A stretch of 64,000 bases of DNA from an uncultured Aureispira sp. (GCA_905480075.1 CAJQOX010000074.1:1-64000); one strand, 5' to 3'. Numbered from the stretch's first letter, positions 24,070-34,081 are shown. Made by a program: numbers and translations. The notes: generated by a model not told the origin, from the letters alone.

Positions 24070-26688
24070 ATGAATTTCAGATTTTTTCAAATACTTGCCA
24101 TTGCCTCTCTGTTTTTTGCCGGATGCAAAACCAACAGCAAAGTTATTACCACAGACTATACAGTTGAGAACAGAATACTTGATACACTTTCTGTTACAGC
24201 ATCTAAAATTTCAACGTATAAAAGGCCCGTTTATAATCCGGCTGCTGAAAGAACCAACGATCTTATTCATACCAAACTCGACGTTACCTTCGATTGGCAG
24301 AATCAATACCTCAACGGGAAAGCGACACTCGATCTGCAACCTGTCTTTTATTCTGTTAAATCAGTCAGGCTCGATGCAAAAGGTTTTGATATTCATAAAG
24401 TAGCCCTGATAAACGCCAAAGCTGAAATACCTCTGAAATATGTTTACGAAAACAATAAAGACCTGATCGTTAAGCTTGATAAATATTATAAAAAAGGTGA
24501 AAAATACAGGCTTTTTATTCAATATACTGCCAAACCCAATGAATTGCCCATAGGAGGAAGTGAGGCAATTACTTCCGACAAAGGCTTGTATTTTATCAAC
24601 CCACTGGGGAATGATAAAGGGAAACCTCAGCAAATATGGACACAAGGAGAAACGGAATCAAGTTCTTGTTGGTTCCCTACTATCGACAGGCCGAATGAAC
24701 GTTGCACGCAGGAGATGAATATTACTGTTCAGGACAAATTTAAAACCCTGTCGAATGGAAAACTTACCGGTTCTGTTAAAAACCCCAATGGTACCCGTAC
24801 CGATAATTGGGTGATGGACCTGCCACATGCCCCTTATCTGTTTGCAATGATTGTAGGTGAATTTGCTGTTGTGTCGGAACAGTGGAATGGGAAATTGCTG
24901 GAATATTTTGTAGAGGCTGAATACGAAAAAGATGCAAAGGCCATTTATAAAAACACACCGGAAATGTTGACTTTTTTCTCTGATAAATTCGGGGTTACTT
25001 ACCCATGGAATAAATACTCTCAGGTTGTTGTCCGCGATTATGTTTCGGGGGCTATGGAAAATACCACCGCGGTTATTTTTGGTGACTTTGTACAACTTAC
25101 ATCCCGTGAATTGATTGATCACTCTGACCTCAATGAGTCTATTGTAGCGCACGAAATGATGCACCACTGGTTCGGAGACCTTGTTACCTGTGAAAGCTGG
25201 GCCAACCTCCCGCTAAACGAATCTTTTGCCAATTATAGTGAATACCTTTGGTTTGAGCACAAATACGGAAGGGATGCTGCAGATTATATTCGTAAAAATG
25301 AAATAGACGGATATATGAATCAGGCAGTAATGAGAGGCGATAAACATCCGCTGATTCATTTTGGTTATAATGATAAAGAGGAGATGTTCGATGCCCACAG
25401 TTATAACAAAGGAGGGACAATACTCCACATGCTCCGATATGTTGTTGGTGACAATGCCTTCTTTGCCAGCCTGAAAAAATACCTGGAAGATAATCAGTTC
25501 AAAGCTGCAGAGGTGCACCACCTTCGACTTGCATTCGAGGAGGTAACTGGCAAAGACCTTAATTGGTTCTTCAATCAATGGTTTCTTTCTGCAGGTCATC
25601 CTGTACTCGAAATTACCAAAGATTATGACGAAGATTCAAAAATGTTGAATGTTACTCTGAAGCAAACTCAGGACTATAAGAAGAGTGCCGTTTTTGTACT
25701 CCCCTTTGCAATAGATGTGTATAAAAATAATAACGACGAACCAGTTCGTACAGATGTTGTTATGACTCAGCAGGAACAGACTTTTTCGATAAAAGCAGAT
25801 TCTGAACCCGTTTGGGTTGCTGTTGATGCCGAAAGGGTCTTGTTATGTAAGTATAAATTTAATCAATCCAACCAGGATTTAATCAATCAGTACAGATTGT
25901 CTGGCAGGTTTCAAAACCGATATGATGCTATAAAAGGATTAAGGTATGCTCAGAAGGATGAACCTGAAGCTATAAAGTTATTTATACAGGCCCTGGATGA
26001 TCCTTTCTGGAAAATCAGGGAGAAAGCAGTGGATGTGGTTCAAATCAGCAAAGAGGATAAGGCTGTAATAAATAAAATAATAGACATGGCACAGAATGAC
26101 CCGCGTTCTCAGGTAAGAGCAGCGGCGATGGAAAAAATTGCCGAATTTAATAATGCTGATTTGCTTGTTGTCGCTAAAGAAGCAATCGAAAAAGACTCCT
26201 CTTACCTCGTTGTTTCTGCTGCACTCAAAGCCATTAATGATAATAACTCTGAAGCAGGAATTGAATATGCTAAGAAGTTAAGGGATCTTGATAGTCCTTC
26301 ATTATTAAACGCTATTGCAGCAATTTTTGAAAAAACTGGTGATTTGAAATACGTGAGTTTCTATGAGCAAAACTGGAACAAAACGGATAATTATGCCCGA
26401 TTCACTTTCTTTAACTCTTATGCTGCTTTTCTTCAGAACACCAAAGATGAAAAACTGATAATTGAAAAAGTGAGTTACCTCAAAGGAATTTCCCTTGATA
26501 TGAATGTTTCTCAGTGGGGAAGATATGCCGCTTCCAATGCGCTTAAAAAAATGAGAGATTTCTACTTTGAATCAAAAGGGAAGTCGTCGGATAAAAATAT
26601 CTATGATGTTATCGTGGCAGCTATTACAGAAATAAAAAAAGGGGAAAAGGATGAAACCCTCCTGAAGTTGTATAGCTCCTGGAAATAG
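24070..26688 (+). CDS. M1 family aminopeptidase, lipoprotein with HEAT-like C-terminus
   Basis: An 872-residue zinc aminopeptidase. The lipobox LFFAGC (Cys19) predicts a lipid anchor. The M1 exopeptidase motif is GAMEN, and the zinc site is HEMMH (His361, His365) followed 19 residues later by Glu384 in NESFANY; Glu362 is the general base. The N-terminal beta domain spans about residues 50-250. After residue 610, HEAT-like repeats (KLFIQALDDPFWKIREKAVD, NDPRSQVRAAAMEKIAEF) replace the usual ERAP-type C-domain. The protein probably digests peptides at the outer membrane or in the periplasm. It appears monocistronic and ends 12 bases from a convergent gene. Confidence 0.93.
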   Translation: MNFRFFQILAIASLFFAGCKTNSKVITTDYTVENRILDTLSVTASKISTYKRPVYNPAAERTNDLIHTKLDVTFDWQNQYLNGKATLDLQPVFYSVKSVRLDAKGFDIHKVALINAKAEIPLKYVYENNKDLIVKLDKYYKKGEKYRLFIQYTAKPNELPIGGSEAITSDKGLYFINPLGNDKGKPQQIWTQGETESSSCWFPTIDRPNERCTQEMNITVQDKFKTLSNGKLTGSVKNPNGTRTDNWVMDLPHAPYLFAMIVGEFAVVSEQWNGKLLEYFVEAEYEKDAKAIYKNTPEMLTFFSDKFGVTYPWNKYSQVVVRDYVSGAMENTTAVIFGDFVQLTSRELIDHSDLNESIVAHEMMHHWFGDLVTCESWANLPLNESFANYSEYLWFEHKYGRDAADYIRKNEIDGYMNQAVMRGDKHPLIHFGYNDKEEMFDAHSYNKGGTILHMLRYVVGDNAFFASLKKYLEDNQFKAAEVHHLRLAFEEVTGKDLNWFFNQWFLSAGHPVLEITKDYDEDSKMLNVTLKQTQDYKKSAVFVLPFAIDVYKNNNDEPVRTDVVMTQQEQTFSIKADSEPVWVAVDAERVLLCKYKFNQSNQDLINQYRLSGRFQNRYDAIKGLRYAQKDEPEAIKLFIQALDDPFWKIREKAVDVVQISKEDKAVINKIIDMAQNDPRSQVRAAAMEKIAEFNNADLLVVAKEAIEKDSSYLVVSAALKAINDNNSEAGIEYAKKLRDLDSPSLLNAIAAIFEKTGDLKYVSFYEQNWNKTDNYARFTFFNSYAAFLQNTKDEKLIIEKVSYLKGISLDMNVSQWGRYAASNALKKMRDFYFESKGKSSDKNIYDVIVAAITEIKKGEKDETLLKLYSSWK

Positions 26689-26700
26689 CTTGTTTGGTGC

Positions 26701-27702
26701 TCAGAAATAAAATGGATGAAATTTAACCTCCCCTGTGGTGTTTATCTCCAGGGCAGGAAAGGGTACCTTGAATAGGTTTAAGATGCCAAAGATTGTCTTC
26801 AGCCATTTGTGTTTTGTGGGTATGCGCTCAAAGTCTATGTCCAGAGAAAGAAAAAACTGACTCTGTCTTTGTAAATGTGAAGGCGCAGTAAATGAATTGC
26901 CCCACTCGTCTTCCCAGGTGTTGCTTTCTGCACCATAAACATTTTCGATGCCATAACCGACTGCTATGTTTATCCAGGAAGGAGGAAAATTGTGTTTTCG
27001 GTTTTTGATAAAACTGGCAATATTCACAGACAACCATATCGTCTGTCCGTTATACTCCTTGAAGAGTAATTCAGGAGGGCTTGTTCCGAATAGTTCAGCC
27101 GTCCTGTCTTTGATAGTGGTTGTCGCATTGCCATTGGAAGATTGAATAGGTGCAGTGGAGTATTCAGGTCTGTGAGCAGACATCTTAAGCCTGAATCGTT
27201 GTTCATTCCATAATAATTCCTGACCAAGATATAAGCTGCTCCCTATCAGATTAAAGCCCATGTCGCCCCAGGAAAACCCCCACTGTTCAGAAAAACCATC
27301 CATCATCTCTAATGTAGTCTGAAATAGCAATCCCGTGCCGAACCCTATCCAACAAGCTTGTTTTTTGGGGACCCCGGCCCAGTGGTATAGATCGCCGGCC
27401 CATTTGCTTTCAAAATACCCTGTCATTGCATGGCCGAATTTGTCCATCTGACGCCATCCCTGCCAATCATCAAAAAAATGAAATTTCCCCCGGGGATACT
27501 GTGCATACCATGCTTGGTCCAAGCCAATTGTTATTCCTGTGTACCCTGCAACCCCAACACTTGTTAATGCCCAAAATCTGGCTTTATTATATGATGGAGC
27601 ATTGTCAAAGAAATTTATTTTCATTAATCCGGGGATACTGTCTCCCTGAGCAGGAACATTGGTAACTAAGAACAATAATAGTATAATCCGGAATAGTGTC
27701 AT
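26701..27702 (-). CDS. DUF2279 family exported protein (YfiM-like)
   Basis: A 333-residue protein with a signal peptide (to about residue 19, NVPAQ). The region DKFGHAMTGYFESKWAGDLY, followed by GFGTGLLFQTTLEMMDGF and SWGDMGFNLIGSSLYLGQE, matches DUF2279 (PF10043), a family of predicted periplasmic or outer-membrane proteins with conserved His, Glu and Asp residues in membrane-like helices. The C-terminal third is predicted beta-rich. Function is unknown. It is the second gene after an exported unknown on the same strand (82-base gap), so they may be co-transcribed. Confidence 0.78.
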   Translation of the reverse strand: MTLFRIILLLFLVTNVPAQGDSIPGLMKINFFDNAPSYNKARFWALTSVGVAGYTGITIGLDQAWYAQYPRGKFHFFDDWQGWRQMDKFGHAMTGYFESKWAGDLYHWAGVPKKQACWIGFGTGLLFQTTLEMMDGFSEQWGFSWGDMGFNLIGSSLYLGQELLWNEQRFRLKMSAHRPEYSTAPIQSSNGNATTTIKDRTAELFGTSPPELLFKEYNGQTIWLSVNIASFIKNRKHNFPPSWINIAVGYGIENVYGAESNTWEDEWGNSFTAPSHLQRQSQFFLSLDIDFERIPTKHKWLKTIFGILNLFKVPFPALEINTTGEVKFHPFYF

Positions 27703-27784
27703 TGGTAACTTTATATGGGATTTGTGATATTAAAATATCCATTTCACCTGAAGTTATTGGAATGATAATATAACCATCATTCGT

Positions 27785-28750
27785 TTATTCAGACAAGTGT
27801 TTCCCTCTGCGCATTTCATAATATAATAAAGATTCTCTTGTTTTTCCATGTTGAAGCTCTACTGCCTTTAACATGGATTTTACACCTCTGTGCATGATAA
27901 CATAATAATCTTCCATTGTGGAGGTTTCTTTTACAGGTATTTCCAAGACCTTCCTGCCTCCCTGACTTTTGGGTAGTTGAACTTCTTTTTCTTTTTTAAG
28001 TAAAAATGTGAGTTCTTTCTTTTCTCTTGTCTTGAAAATAATACATGGAAGGGATTTTTCTTTTTTACCTCTCATTACCATCCTGTTTTCAAATGTAATG
28101 TCAATGTCGTCACTTGGGAAAATCCTTTTTGCAACCCGGTGATCTTTTAAATTATGGTGTTTGATCGAGACAAAGGGGTATAATTTTTTGCCGGTAAATT
28201 CTTCCATCGTTCTTGCGTCATAATCTTCCTGATGTGAGAAAAACTTACCGTCCAGTTTGCTTTGATCTTCAGGAGTCGGTTGAATAAAATAGGTGTGTTC
28301 GGCATCTGTCATCGTAGGTCGAAACTTGATTTGAGTAACATGGCTGATTCCATTTTTGTAAATCTTCAGATGTCCTTGCAAGTCCCGGTTTTTGGTGTTC
28401 ATAAGCCTAATCTCAAAGCCATAACTGGTCTTGTCTATTCTTGCTATATTAAGTTTATAGGGTTTATCATTAGTTGATTCAGATGTTATTCCGGCAGGAG
28501 TGAACTTTGCCCTCTCGTCTACCGTAATATAGAAGCTGTTAATTTTAAATGAAACAATACCTTCCTCAACAGAATTTGGATAGTGTGCATCACTCATCTT
28601 TCCTTCAAAGGGTACAAAGGTGTATCCGTATAGGTCGAGTTCTTTGGTAAATTGATAATCTTCAGAAAAAGTATATCTTTGAAATTCCTGAGCATATGAA
28701 AAAGGAGGTATGATTAACCAGATTATAATAAAAAGGAAAATTGTTTTCAT
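27785..28750 (-). CDS. Exported protein of unknown function
   Basis: A 321-residue protein starting MKTIFLFIIIWLIIPPFSYA, a clear signal peptide ending in AQ. I chose this ATG (28750) because an upstream start at 28795 would place a 15-residue polar extension before the signal sequence. The mature protein alternates charged and aromatic residues with predicted beta structure and a basic C-terminus; no known motif or lipobox is visible. It shares strand and direction with the DUF2279 gene downstream. I do not recognise a family. Confidence 0.65.
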   Translation of the reverse strand: MKTIFLFIIIWLIIPPFSYAQEFQRYTFSEDYQFTKELDLYGYTFVPFEGKMSDAHYPNSVEEGIVSFKINSFYITVDERAKFTPAGITSESTNDKPYKLNIARIDKTSYGFEIRLMNTKNRDLQGHLKIYKNGISHVTQIKFRPTMTDAEHTYFIQPTPEDQSKLDGKFFSHQEDYDARTMEEFTGKKLYPFVSIKHHNLKDHRVAKRIFPSDDIDITFENRMVMRGKKEKSLPCIIFKTREKKELTFLLKKEKEVQLPKSQGGRKVLEIPVKETSTMEDYYVIMHRGVKSMLKAVELQHGKTRESLLYYEMRRGKHLSE

Positions 28751-29060
28751 AGTTTGTTCGTTGTTTTGTTTGTTCAGTTGTCTCAATCTGTGCAAAAGTT
28801 ACCGGATAACTTTAGATTTCATCTGATCTGTTTGCCTTTAAGAGTAATTTGTTTTTAGACAATAGAACAAAAATAAGAATTATTGCTGTATTTTTAAATA
28901 TTGTAAGGATTTTGTATATCCACTACTCTTGTTGTATAAGTTCTTTGTTTTAAGACTTTCGTTATTATTTATTTATATTTCTGATTGTTACATAGGCAAT
29001 GCGTATGCCATTTTTGATACTATAGGTTTAAAAGTTGATTTTTTAATGTTTTTCATTAAG

Positions 29061-31319
29061 ATGATGAAAGAAAGATTAGTTAATGTTTTTTATACATTTC
29101 CCGTGCAGCTTATCAAAATGCAACTTAAGCATAATTTGCTTTTGTTGGGATTTTGGGCATTCCTGTTTGTTGTCATTAGTGGAGGAATTGGCTCCTCTAT
29201 GGGTATTCATTACCTTTTTTTGGACCCTGAATATATGGGGGAAGTTTCTTTTTGGAGCTTTTTTATTATTGGGCTTGCCTATGGCAGTTTTTTTATAGCA
29301 TGGAATTCTAGTGTCTATATTCTGAATAGCTACAGATTTCCTTTTCTTGCATCACTTCATCGACCTTTCGCAAAGTTTAGTTTCAATAATATTCTGCTCC
29401 CTGTCGCCTTTGCTGTGTTTTATGTCTTCAGAATTATTCAGTTTCAGTGGTATAATGAATATGCCGGACAATATAGTGTAATCTTTTATTGCCTGGGGTT
29501 TTTAGCGGGAACTTCCTGTATGCTGCTGCTCTCTATGCTATATTTCCATAATACAAACACGGATATGCAAACTTACAGGAAGGCTAATAAACTTAAGCTT
29601 TCCAAAATGCTGAGGTCAATTGTTGTGAAAAGGAAAGAAAGGGAACAGAACCTTTCGCTTGAGGGGCCTTATAAACACGCATGGAGAGTTGACTTCTTTC
29701 TTAATGAATATTTTCAGTGGAGAATAGTGCGTAATGTCGAACACTATAATTTTAAATTGCTGGATCGTGTTTTTAAACAGAATCACGCGAACGCTTTGGT
29801 TATCCAAAGCCTTAGCATCACTGCTTTGATATTGATGGCTGCCCTGGTCGAGTATCCCTATTTCAGGATTCCGGCAGCAGCTTCTATGTTACTGCTGTTT
29901 TCTGTTCTAACTACTATCGTTGGTGCTTTGACTTATTGGATGGAGGAATGGAGGGCGCTTTTTATACTTGTTGTGCTGTTTTCGGTTAGTCAAATGATGA
30001 ACTGGGGATGGTTTGCTTATCAAAACAGGGCATATGGCCTCAATTATGACAAACCGCCTGTTGAATACTCTGTTAATGTACTCGATTCTGTAAGTTCCAA
30101 AAAACTATACCAGAAAGATGTCAGGAATACACTGAAAATTCTGAACCGGTGGCGGGCTAAGTTTGGCGAAAGCCGCTTGCTCAGAAAACCCAAACTTGTA
30201 CTACTTTGTGTCAGCGGAGGGGGGATTCGTGCTAGTCTGTGGTCAAATCATGTTATTCGCGAAATTGACAAGGAATTAAATGGTAAGCTTATGAAACATG
30301 CCGCCCTGATAACCGGTTCATCCGGAGGAATGTGGGGGGCTTCAATTTACAGGGAACTTTATTATCAGAAACTAAAGGGGGAAAATGTCAATCTTTACGA
30401 TAGCAAATACCTCGATTACACTTCAAAGGATTTAGCGAATGCCTTGTTGTTTACTTTTCTGGTAAATGATATCTTTATCCCCTGGGTGAACCGAGAGGTA
30501 AACGGCTATACTTATAAACAAGACAGAGGCTATGTCTTTGAACAACAGTTTATTGAAAATACAGAAGGATTAATGGATGTTGATTTGGGCTATTATAAGG
30601 AACCTGAAGAAAAGGCGCTTCTCCCTATGATGTTTTTGACCCCTATGATTACCAACGATAGCAGAATGATGCTTATTTCCCCTCACGGTGTCAGTTATAT
30701 GATGAGACCCCCCTTTAGTTATCATAGAGGAGGAAACGAAGCAGGAATAGATGCCGTTGATTATGGCGCTTTGTTTAAAGATCATGATCATCTCAATCTT
30801 CGTTTTGCTTCTGCCCTTAGGATGAGTGGCACTTTTCCGTTTATTTTCCCAAGTGTTCAAATGCCCACAAAACCGGTTCTGAATCTTATGGATGCAGGGT
30901 TCAGAGATAATTTTGGATTGGAAACTGCTACTCGTTTTGCTACTATCTTCAGGAAGTGGATTAAAGAGAATACAAGTGGAGTCACTATTATCTCTGTCAG
31001 ATCCTATGCTAAAAAAGATAAAATTGCTGAAACTAATTCAAAGTCTCTTTCTGAACTTGCTTTTAATCCTCTTGGTCCTGTTTTTTCAGTCGATGCCCTA
31101 CAGAATTATCATCACGATGCCTATATTTCTTACCTCAGATCTAAAATAGGATACGATAAAGTAGATGTTGTGAAATTCGTCTATAAACCTACTGTTTTGG
31201 ATAACAGGGCTTCTCTTAGTTTGCATCTTACTCAACGTGAAAAAAATGATATTCTGAAGGCTGTTTACCTGGAAGAAAATCAGGAAAGTATTAAATTATT
31301 AAAAGATTTGATAAAATGA
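29061..31319 (+). CDS. Patatin-like phospholipase with N-terminal membrane domain
   Basis: A 752-residue protein. The first half has about seven hydrophobic segments; the C-terminal half is a patatin-like lipase with the oxyanion loop SGGGIRASLWS, the nucleophile in GSSGGMWG (Ser421, fitting GxSxG) and the dyad aspartate in MDAGFRDNFG (Asp611). Patatins hydrolyse acyl esters of phospholipids or other lipids; the membrane domain suggests action at the inner membrane. The longest frame opens with TTG at 28929; ATGs at 29046, 29061 and 29064 are more likely starts, and I chose 29061 because MMKERLVNVFYTFPVQL resembles the beginning of related proteins. Monocistronic; physiological role unknown. 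Confidence 0.82.
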   Translation: MMKERLVNVFYTFPVQLIKMQLKHNLLLLGFWAFLFVVISGGIGSSMGIHYLFLDPEYMGEVSFWSFFIIGLAYGSFFIAWNSSVYILNSYRFPFLASLHRPFAKFSFNNILLPVAFAVFYVFRIIQFQWYNEYAGQYSVIFYCLGFLAGTSCMLLLSMLYFHNTNTDMQTYRKANKLKLSKMLRSIVVKRKEREQNLSLEGPYKHAWRVDFFLNEYFQWRIVRNVEHYNFKLLDRVFKQNHANALVIQSLSITALILMAALVEYPYFRIPAAASMLLLFSVLTTIVGALTYWMEEWRALFILVVLFSVSQMMNWGWFAYQNRAYGLNYDKPPVEYSVNVLDSVSSKKLYQKDVRNTLKILNRWRAKFGESRLLRKPKLVLLCVSGGGIRASLWSNHVIREIDKELNGKLMKHAALITGSSGGMWGASIYRELYYQKLKGENVNLYDSKYLDYTSKDLANALLFTFLVNDIFIPWVNREVNGYTYKQDRGYVFEQQFIENTEGLMDVDLGYYKEPEEKALLPMMFLTPMITNDSRMMLISPHGVSYMMRPPFSYHRGGNEAGIDAVDYGALFKDHDHLNLRFASALRMSGTFPFIFPSVQMPTKPVLNLMDAGFRDNFGLETATRFATIFRKWIKENTSGVTIISVRSYAKKDKIAETNSKSLSELAFNPLGPVFSVDALQNYHHDAYISYLRSKIGYDKVDVVKFVYKPTVLDNRASLSLHLTQREKNDILKAVYLEENQESIKLLKDLIK

Positions 31320-31353
31320 TAGCTTCTTTTTTCTTTATCAAGAAAATGTTTTC

Positions 31354-31361
31354 TATCTTTG
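31354..31361 (+). promoter_or_regulatory. -7 element (TATCTTTG) for rplY
   Basis: TATCTTTGCACGTTC matches the phylum -7 element, 48 bases before the rplY ATG. A TTTT run lies roughly at the -33 position. Confidence 0.65.
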
Positions 31362-31408
31362 CACGTTCATAAATAAAAGTGATTTTTAGATTTAAATATA
31401 ATATTCAA

Positions 31409-32023
31409 ATGGAAACAATAGCATTAGAGGGGACTTTAAGAACGGACCTTGGCAAGAAAAGTACAAAAGCTTTACGTAATGCCGGTTTAGTACCCTGCGT
31501 CATTTATGGTAGTGGGAATAATATTCATTTTAGCTCAGCTACTCAGGCGTTCCGCGACCTGATCTATACTAATGAGTTTAGAATTGCTGAAGTTAATGTT
31601 GATGGAAAAAAAATCAAGGCTATTATTAAAGCTGTACAGTTTCATCCTGTTAACGACCATATAATGCATGTTGACCTTCTCGAACTGATTGAAGGAAATG
31701 TTTTGAAAACGGAAGTTCCTATCCGTCTGGTTGGTTCTCCTAATGGAGTGAAAGTAGGGGGTGTCCTTATGCAAAAAATTCGTAAACTGAAAGTTAAGAC
31801 TACTCCTGAGTTCCTTTCTGCATCTATCGATGTTGATGTTTCTCACCTTGAAATGGGTAAGTCAATTCGTATCCGTGAAGTCAATGTACCGGAAGGTGTT
31901 GAGATTATGAACTCTGGTGGTATTCCACTTGCTTCTGTTGAAGTTCCACGTGCTCTTCGTTCTTCTTCTGCTGAAGAAGAAAAAGAAGCAGAGGGTGAAA
32001 CAGAAGAACAGGCGGCTGAATAA
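31409..32023 (+). CDS. rplY: 50S ribosomal protein L25, CTC (two-domain) form
   Basis: L25 binds 5S rRNA in the large subunit. This 204-residue form has the 5S-binding domain (about residues 1-95: LRTDLGKKSTKALRNAGLVP, YTNEFRIAEVNVDGK) and the CTC/TL5 C-terminal domain (NVLKTEVPIRLVGSPNGVK, GGVLMQKIRKLKVK, DVDVSHLEMGKSIRI). A Ser/Glu-rich acidic tail of about 20 residues ends the protein. I start at ATG 31409 (METIALEGTLRTD), the usual family start, not ten codons upstream. It has its own promoter and terminator, so it is separate from pth. Confidence 0.94.
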   Translation: METIALEGTLRTDLGKKSTKALRNAGLVPCVIYGSGNNIHFSSATQAFRDLIYTNEFRIAEVNVDGKKIKAIIKAVQFHPVNDHIMHVDLLELIEGNVLKTEVPIRLVGSPNGVKVGGVLMQKIRKLKVKTTPEFLSASIDVDVSHLEMGKSIRIREVNVPEGVEIMNSGGIPLASVEVPRALRSSSAEEEKEAEGETEEQAAE

Positions 32024-32050
32024 TAATTGACAGTCATTCAGACTTGTTTT

Positions 32051-32090
32051 AAGACGTAGTATATGCTTTGGTGTGTACTACGTCTTTTCT
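32051..32090 (+). terminator. Rho-independent terminator of rplY
   Basis: A perfect 11-bp stem AAGACGTAGTA/TACTACGTCTT with a loop of about 14 nt, followed by TTCTTG. Confidence 0.85.
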
Positions 32091-32232
32091 TGTTTTCGGG
32101 CTTTTTATACAGAGTTGCTCTATTCCTTTGAGGATCTTTACTCTTACCCCGATATTCCTGATAAAATTTTCTTGTTTGCATTTATTATTTTGAAGATGTC
32201 AGGACCTTTTTTTTAGCAAAATACTTATTCTG

Positions 32233-32943
32233 ATGATGTCCTTGTTCAGGAAGTTATTTAGTAAAAAAAATATTCCGCAAAATGTGGAAAAAATCCTTGA
32301 CGATAATCCTAAAATTGATCAAAATTTGAAATTCCTTATTACCGGACTTGGAAATATCGGAACAGAATACAGTGGCACACGTCATAATATTGGGTTTGAT
32401 GTTGTCGATTTCCTGGCTTTAAAATTCGATGTCAGTTTCAAAAGTGTACGGTATGGCTTTTTGGGTACATTTAAGCACAAAGGGCGCTTTTTTTATTTGC
32501 TGAAACCGAATACTTATATGAACCTCAGCGGTCAGGCGGTCAGGTATTGGCTGCAAAAAGAAAAAATAAATACTAAGAACCTCCTTGTTGTTTCCGATGA
32601 CCTGAATATTAATTTCGGACAGGTGAAAATCAAAGCCAAAGGTAGTGCAGGGGGGCATAATGGCTTGAAAAATATTGAGCAATTACTTGGTTCTTCTGCT
32701 TACCCAAGACTCAGAGTAGGTATTGGGGATAGGTTTAGTAAAGGTAGACAGGTAGATTTTGTGCTTGGAAAATGGTCAGATGAGGAAGGTTTAATCCTAC
32801 AGGAAATTATCAGTCATGCTGCTGATGCTGTGTTGTCTTTCGGCAGCATTGGCCTTGAACGTACAATGAATTCCTTTAACAAAGACCTGTTTAAAAAGAA
32901 GGAAGCCAAAAATAAGAACAATAAAAAAGACCCCGGAACTTAG
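32233..32943 (+). CDS. pth: Peptidyl-tRNA hydrolase
   Basis: Pth frees tRNA from peptidyl-tRNA dropped by the ribosome. The core has GLGNIGTEYSGTRHNIGFD with the catalytic His51, KPNTYMNLSGQAV, and SDDLNINFGQVKIKAKGSAG followed by GHNGL. At 236 residues it is longer than the roughly 190-residue E. coli enzyme, having a basic N-terminal extension of about 33 residues (MMSLFRKLFSKKNIP) and a Lys-rich tail. The start could be the second Met. It follows rplY, an association common in bacteria, but a terminator separates them here. Confidence 0.93.
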   Translation: MMSLFRKLFSKKNIPQNVEKILDDNPKIDQNLKFLITGLGNIGTEYSGTRHNIGFDVVDFLALKFDVSFKSVRYGFLGTFKHKGRFFYLLKPNTYMNLSGQAVRYWLQKEKINTKNLLVVSDDLNINFGQVKIKAKGSAGGHNGLKNIEQLLGSSAYPRLRVGIGDRFSKGRQVDFVLGKWSDEEGLILQEIISHAADAVLSFGSIGLERTMNSFNKDLFKKKEAKNKNNKKDPGT

Positions 32944-32998
32944 AGGGCCTATATTGATTTTACGATTATTAATTAGCAAACAGCTGTACTAATTGCTA

Positions 32999-34081
32999 TC
33001 AGTAGTACTTGTAATCGTAAGTATGTTCAGATATCATATTCCCATCCTTGTGGACTGTCTTTCGTAAAATGCTGTTTTTTGCATCATACTCTACCGTTTC
33101 TTTTGTGGTTCCTGATTCTTTTCCGTCTTCATAAGATACCCGTAGGCTTTCTGTCAGATTAGAGTATTTGTCATATTTGTAATGAATGATCTCTGTGATA
33201 TCGTCATCAATCATTTGTGTGGTTTTGACCTTGTTGCCGGTTTCGTCATATTCATCTTCGTTGTGCCAAAGACCCATGCCTCCTTTTTTATTGTTGAAAT
33301 CTATCAATACCCTTGCCTTGGTTGGGTCGTAAGAAGCTTTTGCTCCACCAAAAGAACTTATTTGTTCCCCGTTCTTATACTTAAGGTGTTCCTTTATTTT
33401 GTTGCGTTGAAATGTAATAATATCTTTATAAGTATCCTGGCCATCTTTTATTACGGACTCGGATGAGGCAAGATATCCGGCTTTTGTATAGGCTGTTTTT
33501 TTTGTTTCTGAGTATTTTACTTTTTCCGAATTTACTTCCCATTTTTTATACAAGGTTTCTTCATGTAGCTTATTGTATTTGTATAGTTCTTCTCCTACCT
33601 TTTTGCCTTCTTTGTTTGTCAGCTTTATTTTAAATGGTTTCCCGATTTTATTGTACTTGTAAGTTTTGTTGAATGTTTCCCCGTTGGATTTTGTGAATTC
33701 AGAAAATTCTACTTTGGTTTTTCTGTTATTTAAAAGCAGAAAAAAAGTTTTATACCTTGACATTCTGTCACCGGTTTCATCGTACTTTGAAACTTCAACT
33801 ATCCTGAATTCATCTTTCCATTCTGTAGATCGTAATGATCTGACAGTAAGTTCCCCTCCCGGATTACATAAGTAGAGTTCGTGTTTCAGCATCCTGCCCT
33901 TTTCGTCAAATTCCTTCAGTTCTTTTTTTGTTAACTTCAGCTTTTCTTCTTCTTTCTGCTCTTCAAATCTTTCAAAGTTTTTGGATTCAACTGATGCAAC
34001 TTTAGTGTTTTGTGCCTTGCTATAGCTAGATATAAAGATAGCAGTACTTAATAGGAGTAAAGTTATTCGCGTATTTTTCAT
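32999..34081 (-). CDS. Exported protein with YD-like repeats, copy A
   Basis: A 360-residue protein with a signal peptide (MKNTRITLLLLSTAIFISSY, cleavage near SKAQ). The mature part repeats short units built on Y-D-x-x-G or F-D-E-K-G turns followed by charged strands (LKEFDEKGRMLKHELYLCN, VSKYDETGDRMSRYK, YDETGNKVKTTQMID), reminiscent of RHS/YD-repeat and antigen-like secreted proteins of Bacteroidota. It ends in YDYKYY. No catalytic motif is visible. It lies 101 bases downstream of a longer paralogue with the same repeats and ending, so the pair looks like a tandem duplication. Confidence 0.72.
   Translation of the reverse strand: MKNTRITLLLLSTAIFISSYSKAQNTKVASVESKNFERFEEQKEEEKLKLTKKELKEFDEKGRMLKHELYLCNPGGELTVRSLRSTEWKDEFRIVEVSKYDETGDRMSRYKTFFLLLNNRKTKVEFSEFTKSNGETFNKTYKYNKIGKPFKIKLTNKEGKKVGEELYKYNKLHEETLYKKWEVNSEKVKYSETKKTAYTKAGYLASSESVIKDGQDTYKDIITFQRNKIKEHLKYKNGEQISSFGGAKASYDPTKARVLIDFNNKKGGMGLWHNEDEYDETGNKVKTTQMIDDDITEIIHYKYDKYSNLTESLRVSYEDGKESGTTKETVEYDAKNSILRKTVHKDGNMISEHTYDYKYY

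Noticed and set aside
24658-25167. 169-residue minus-strand ORF opposite the M1 peptidase
   Set aside because: Shadow covering the conserved catalytic region of the M1 gene.
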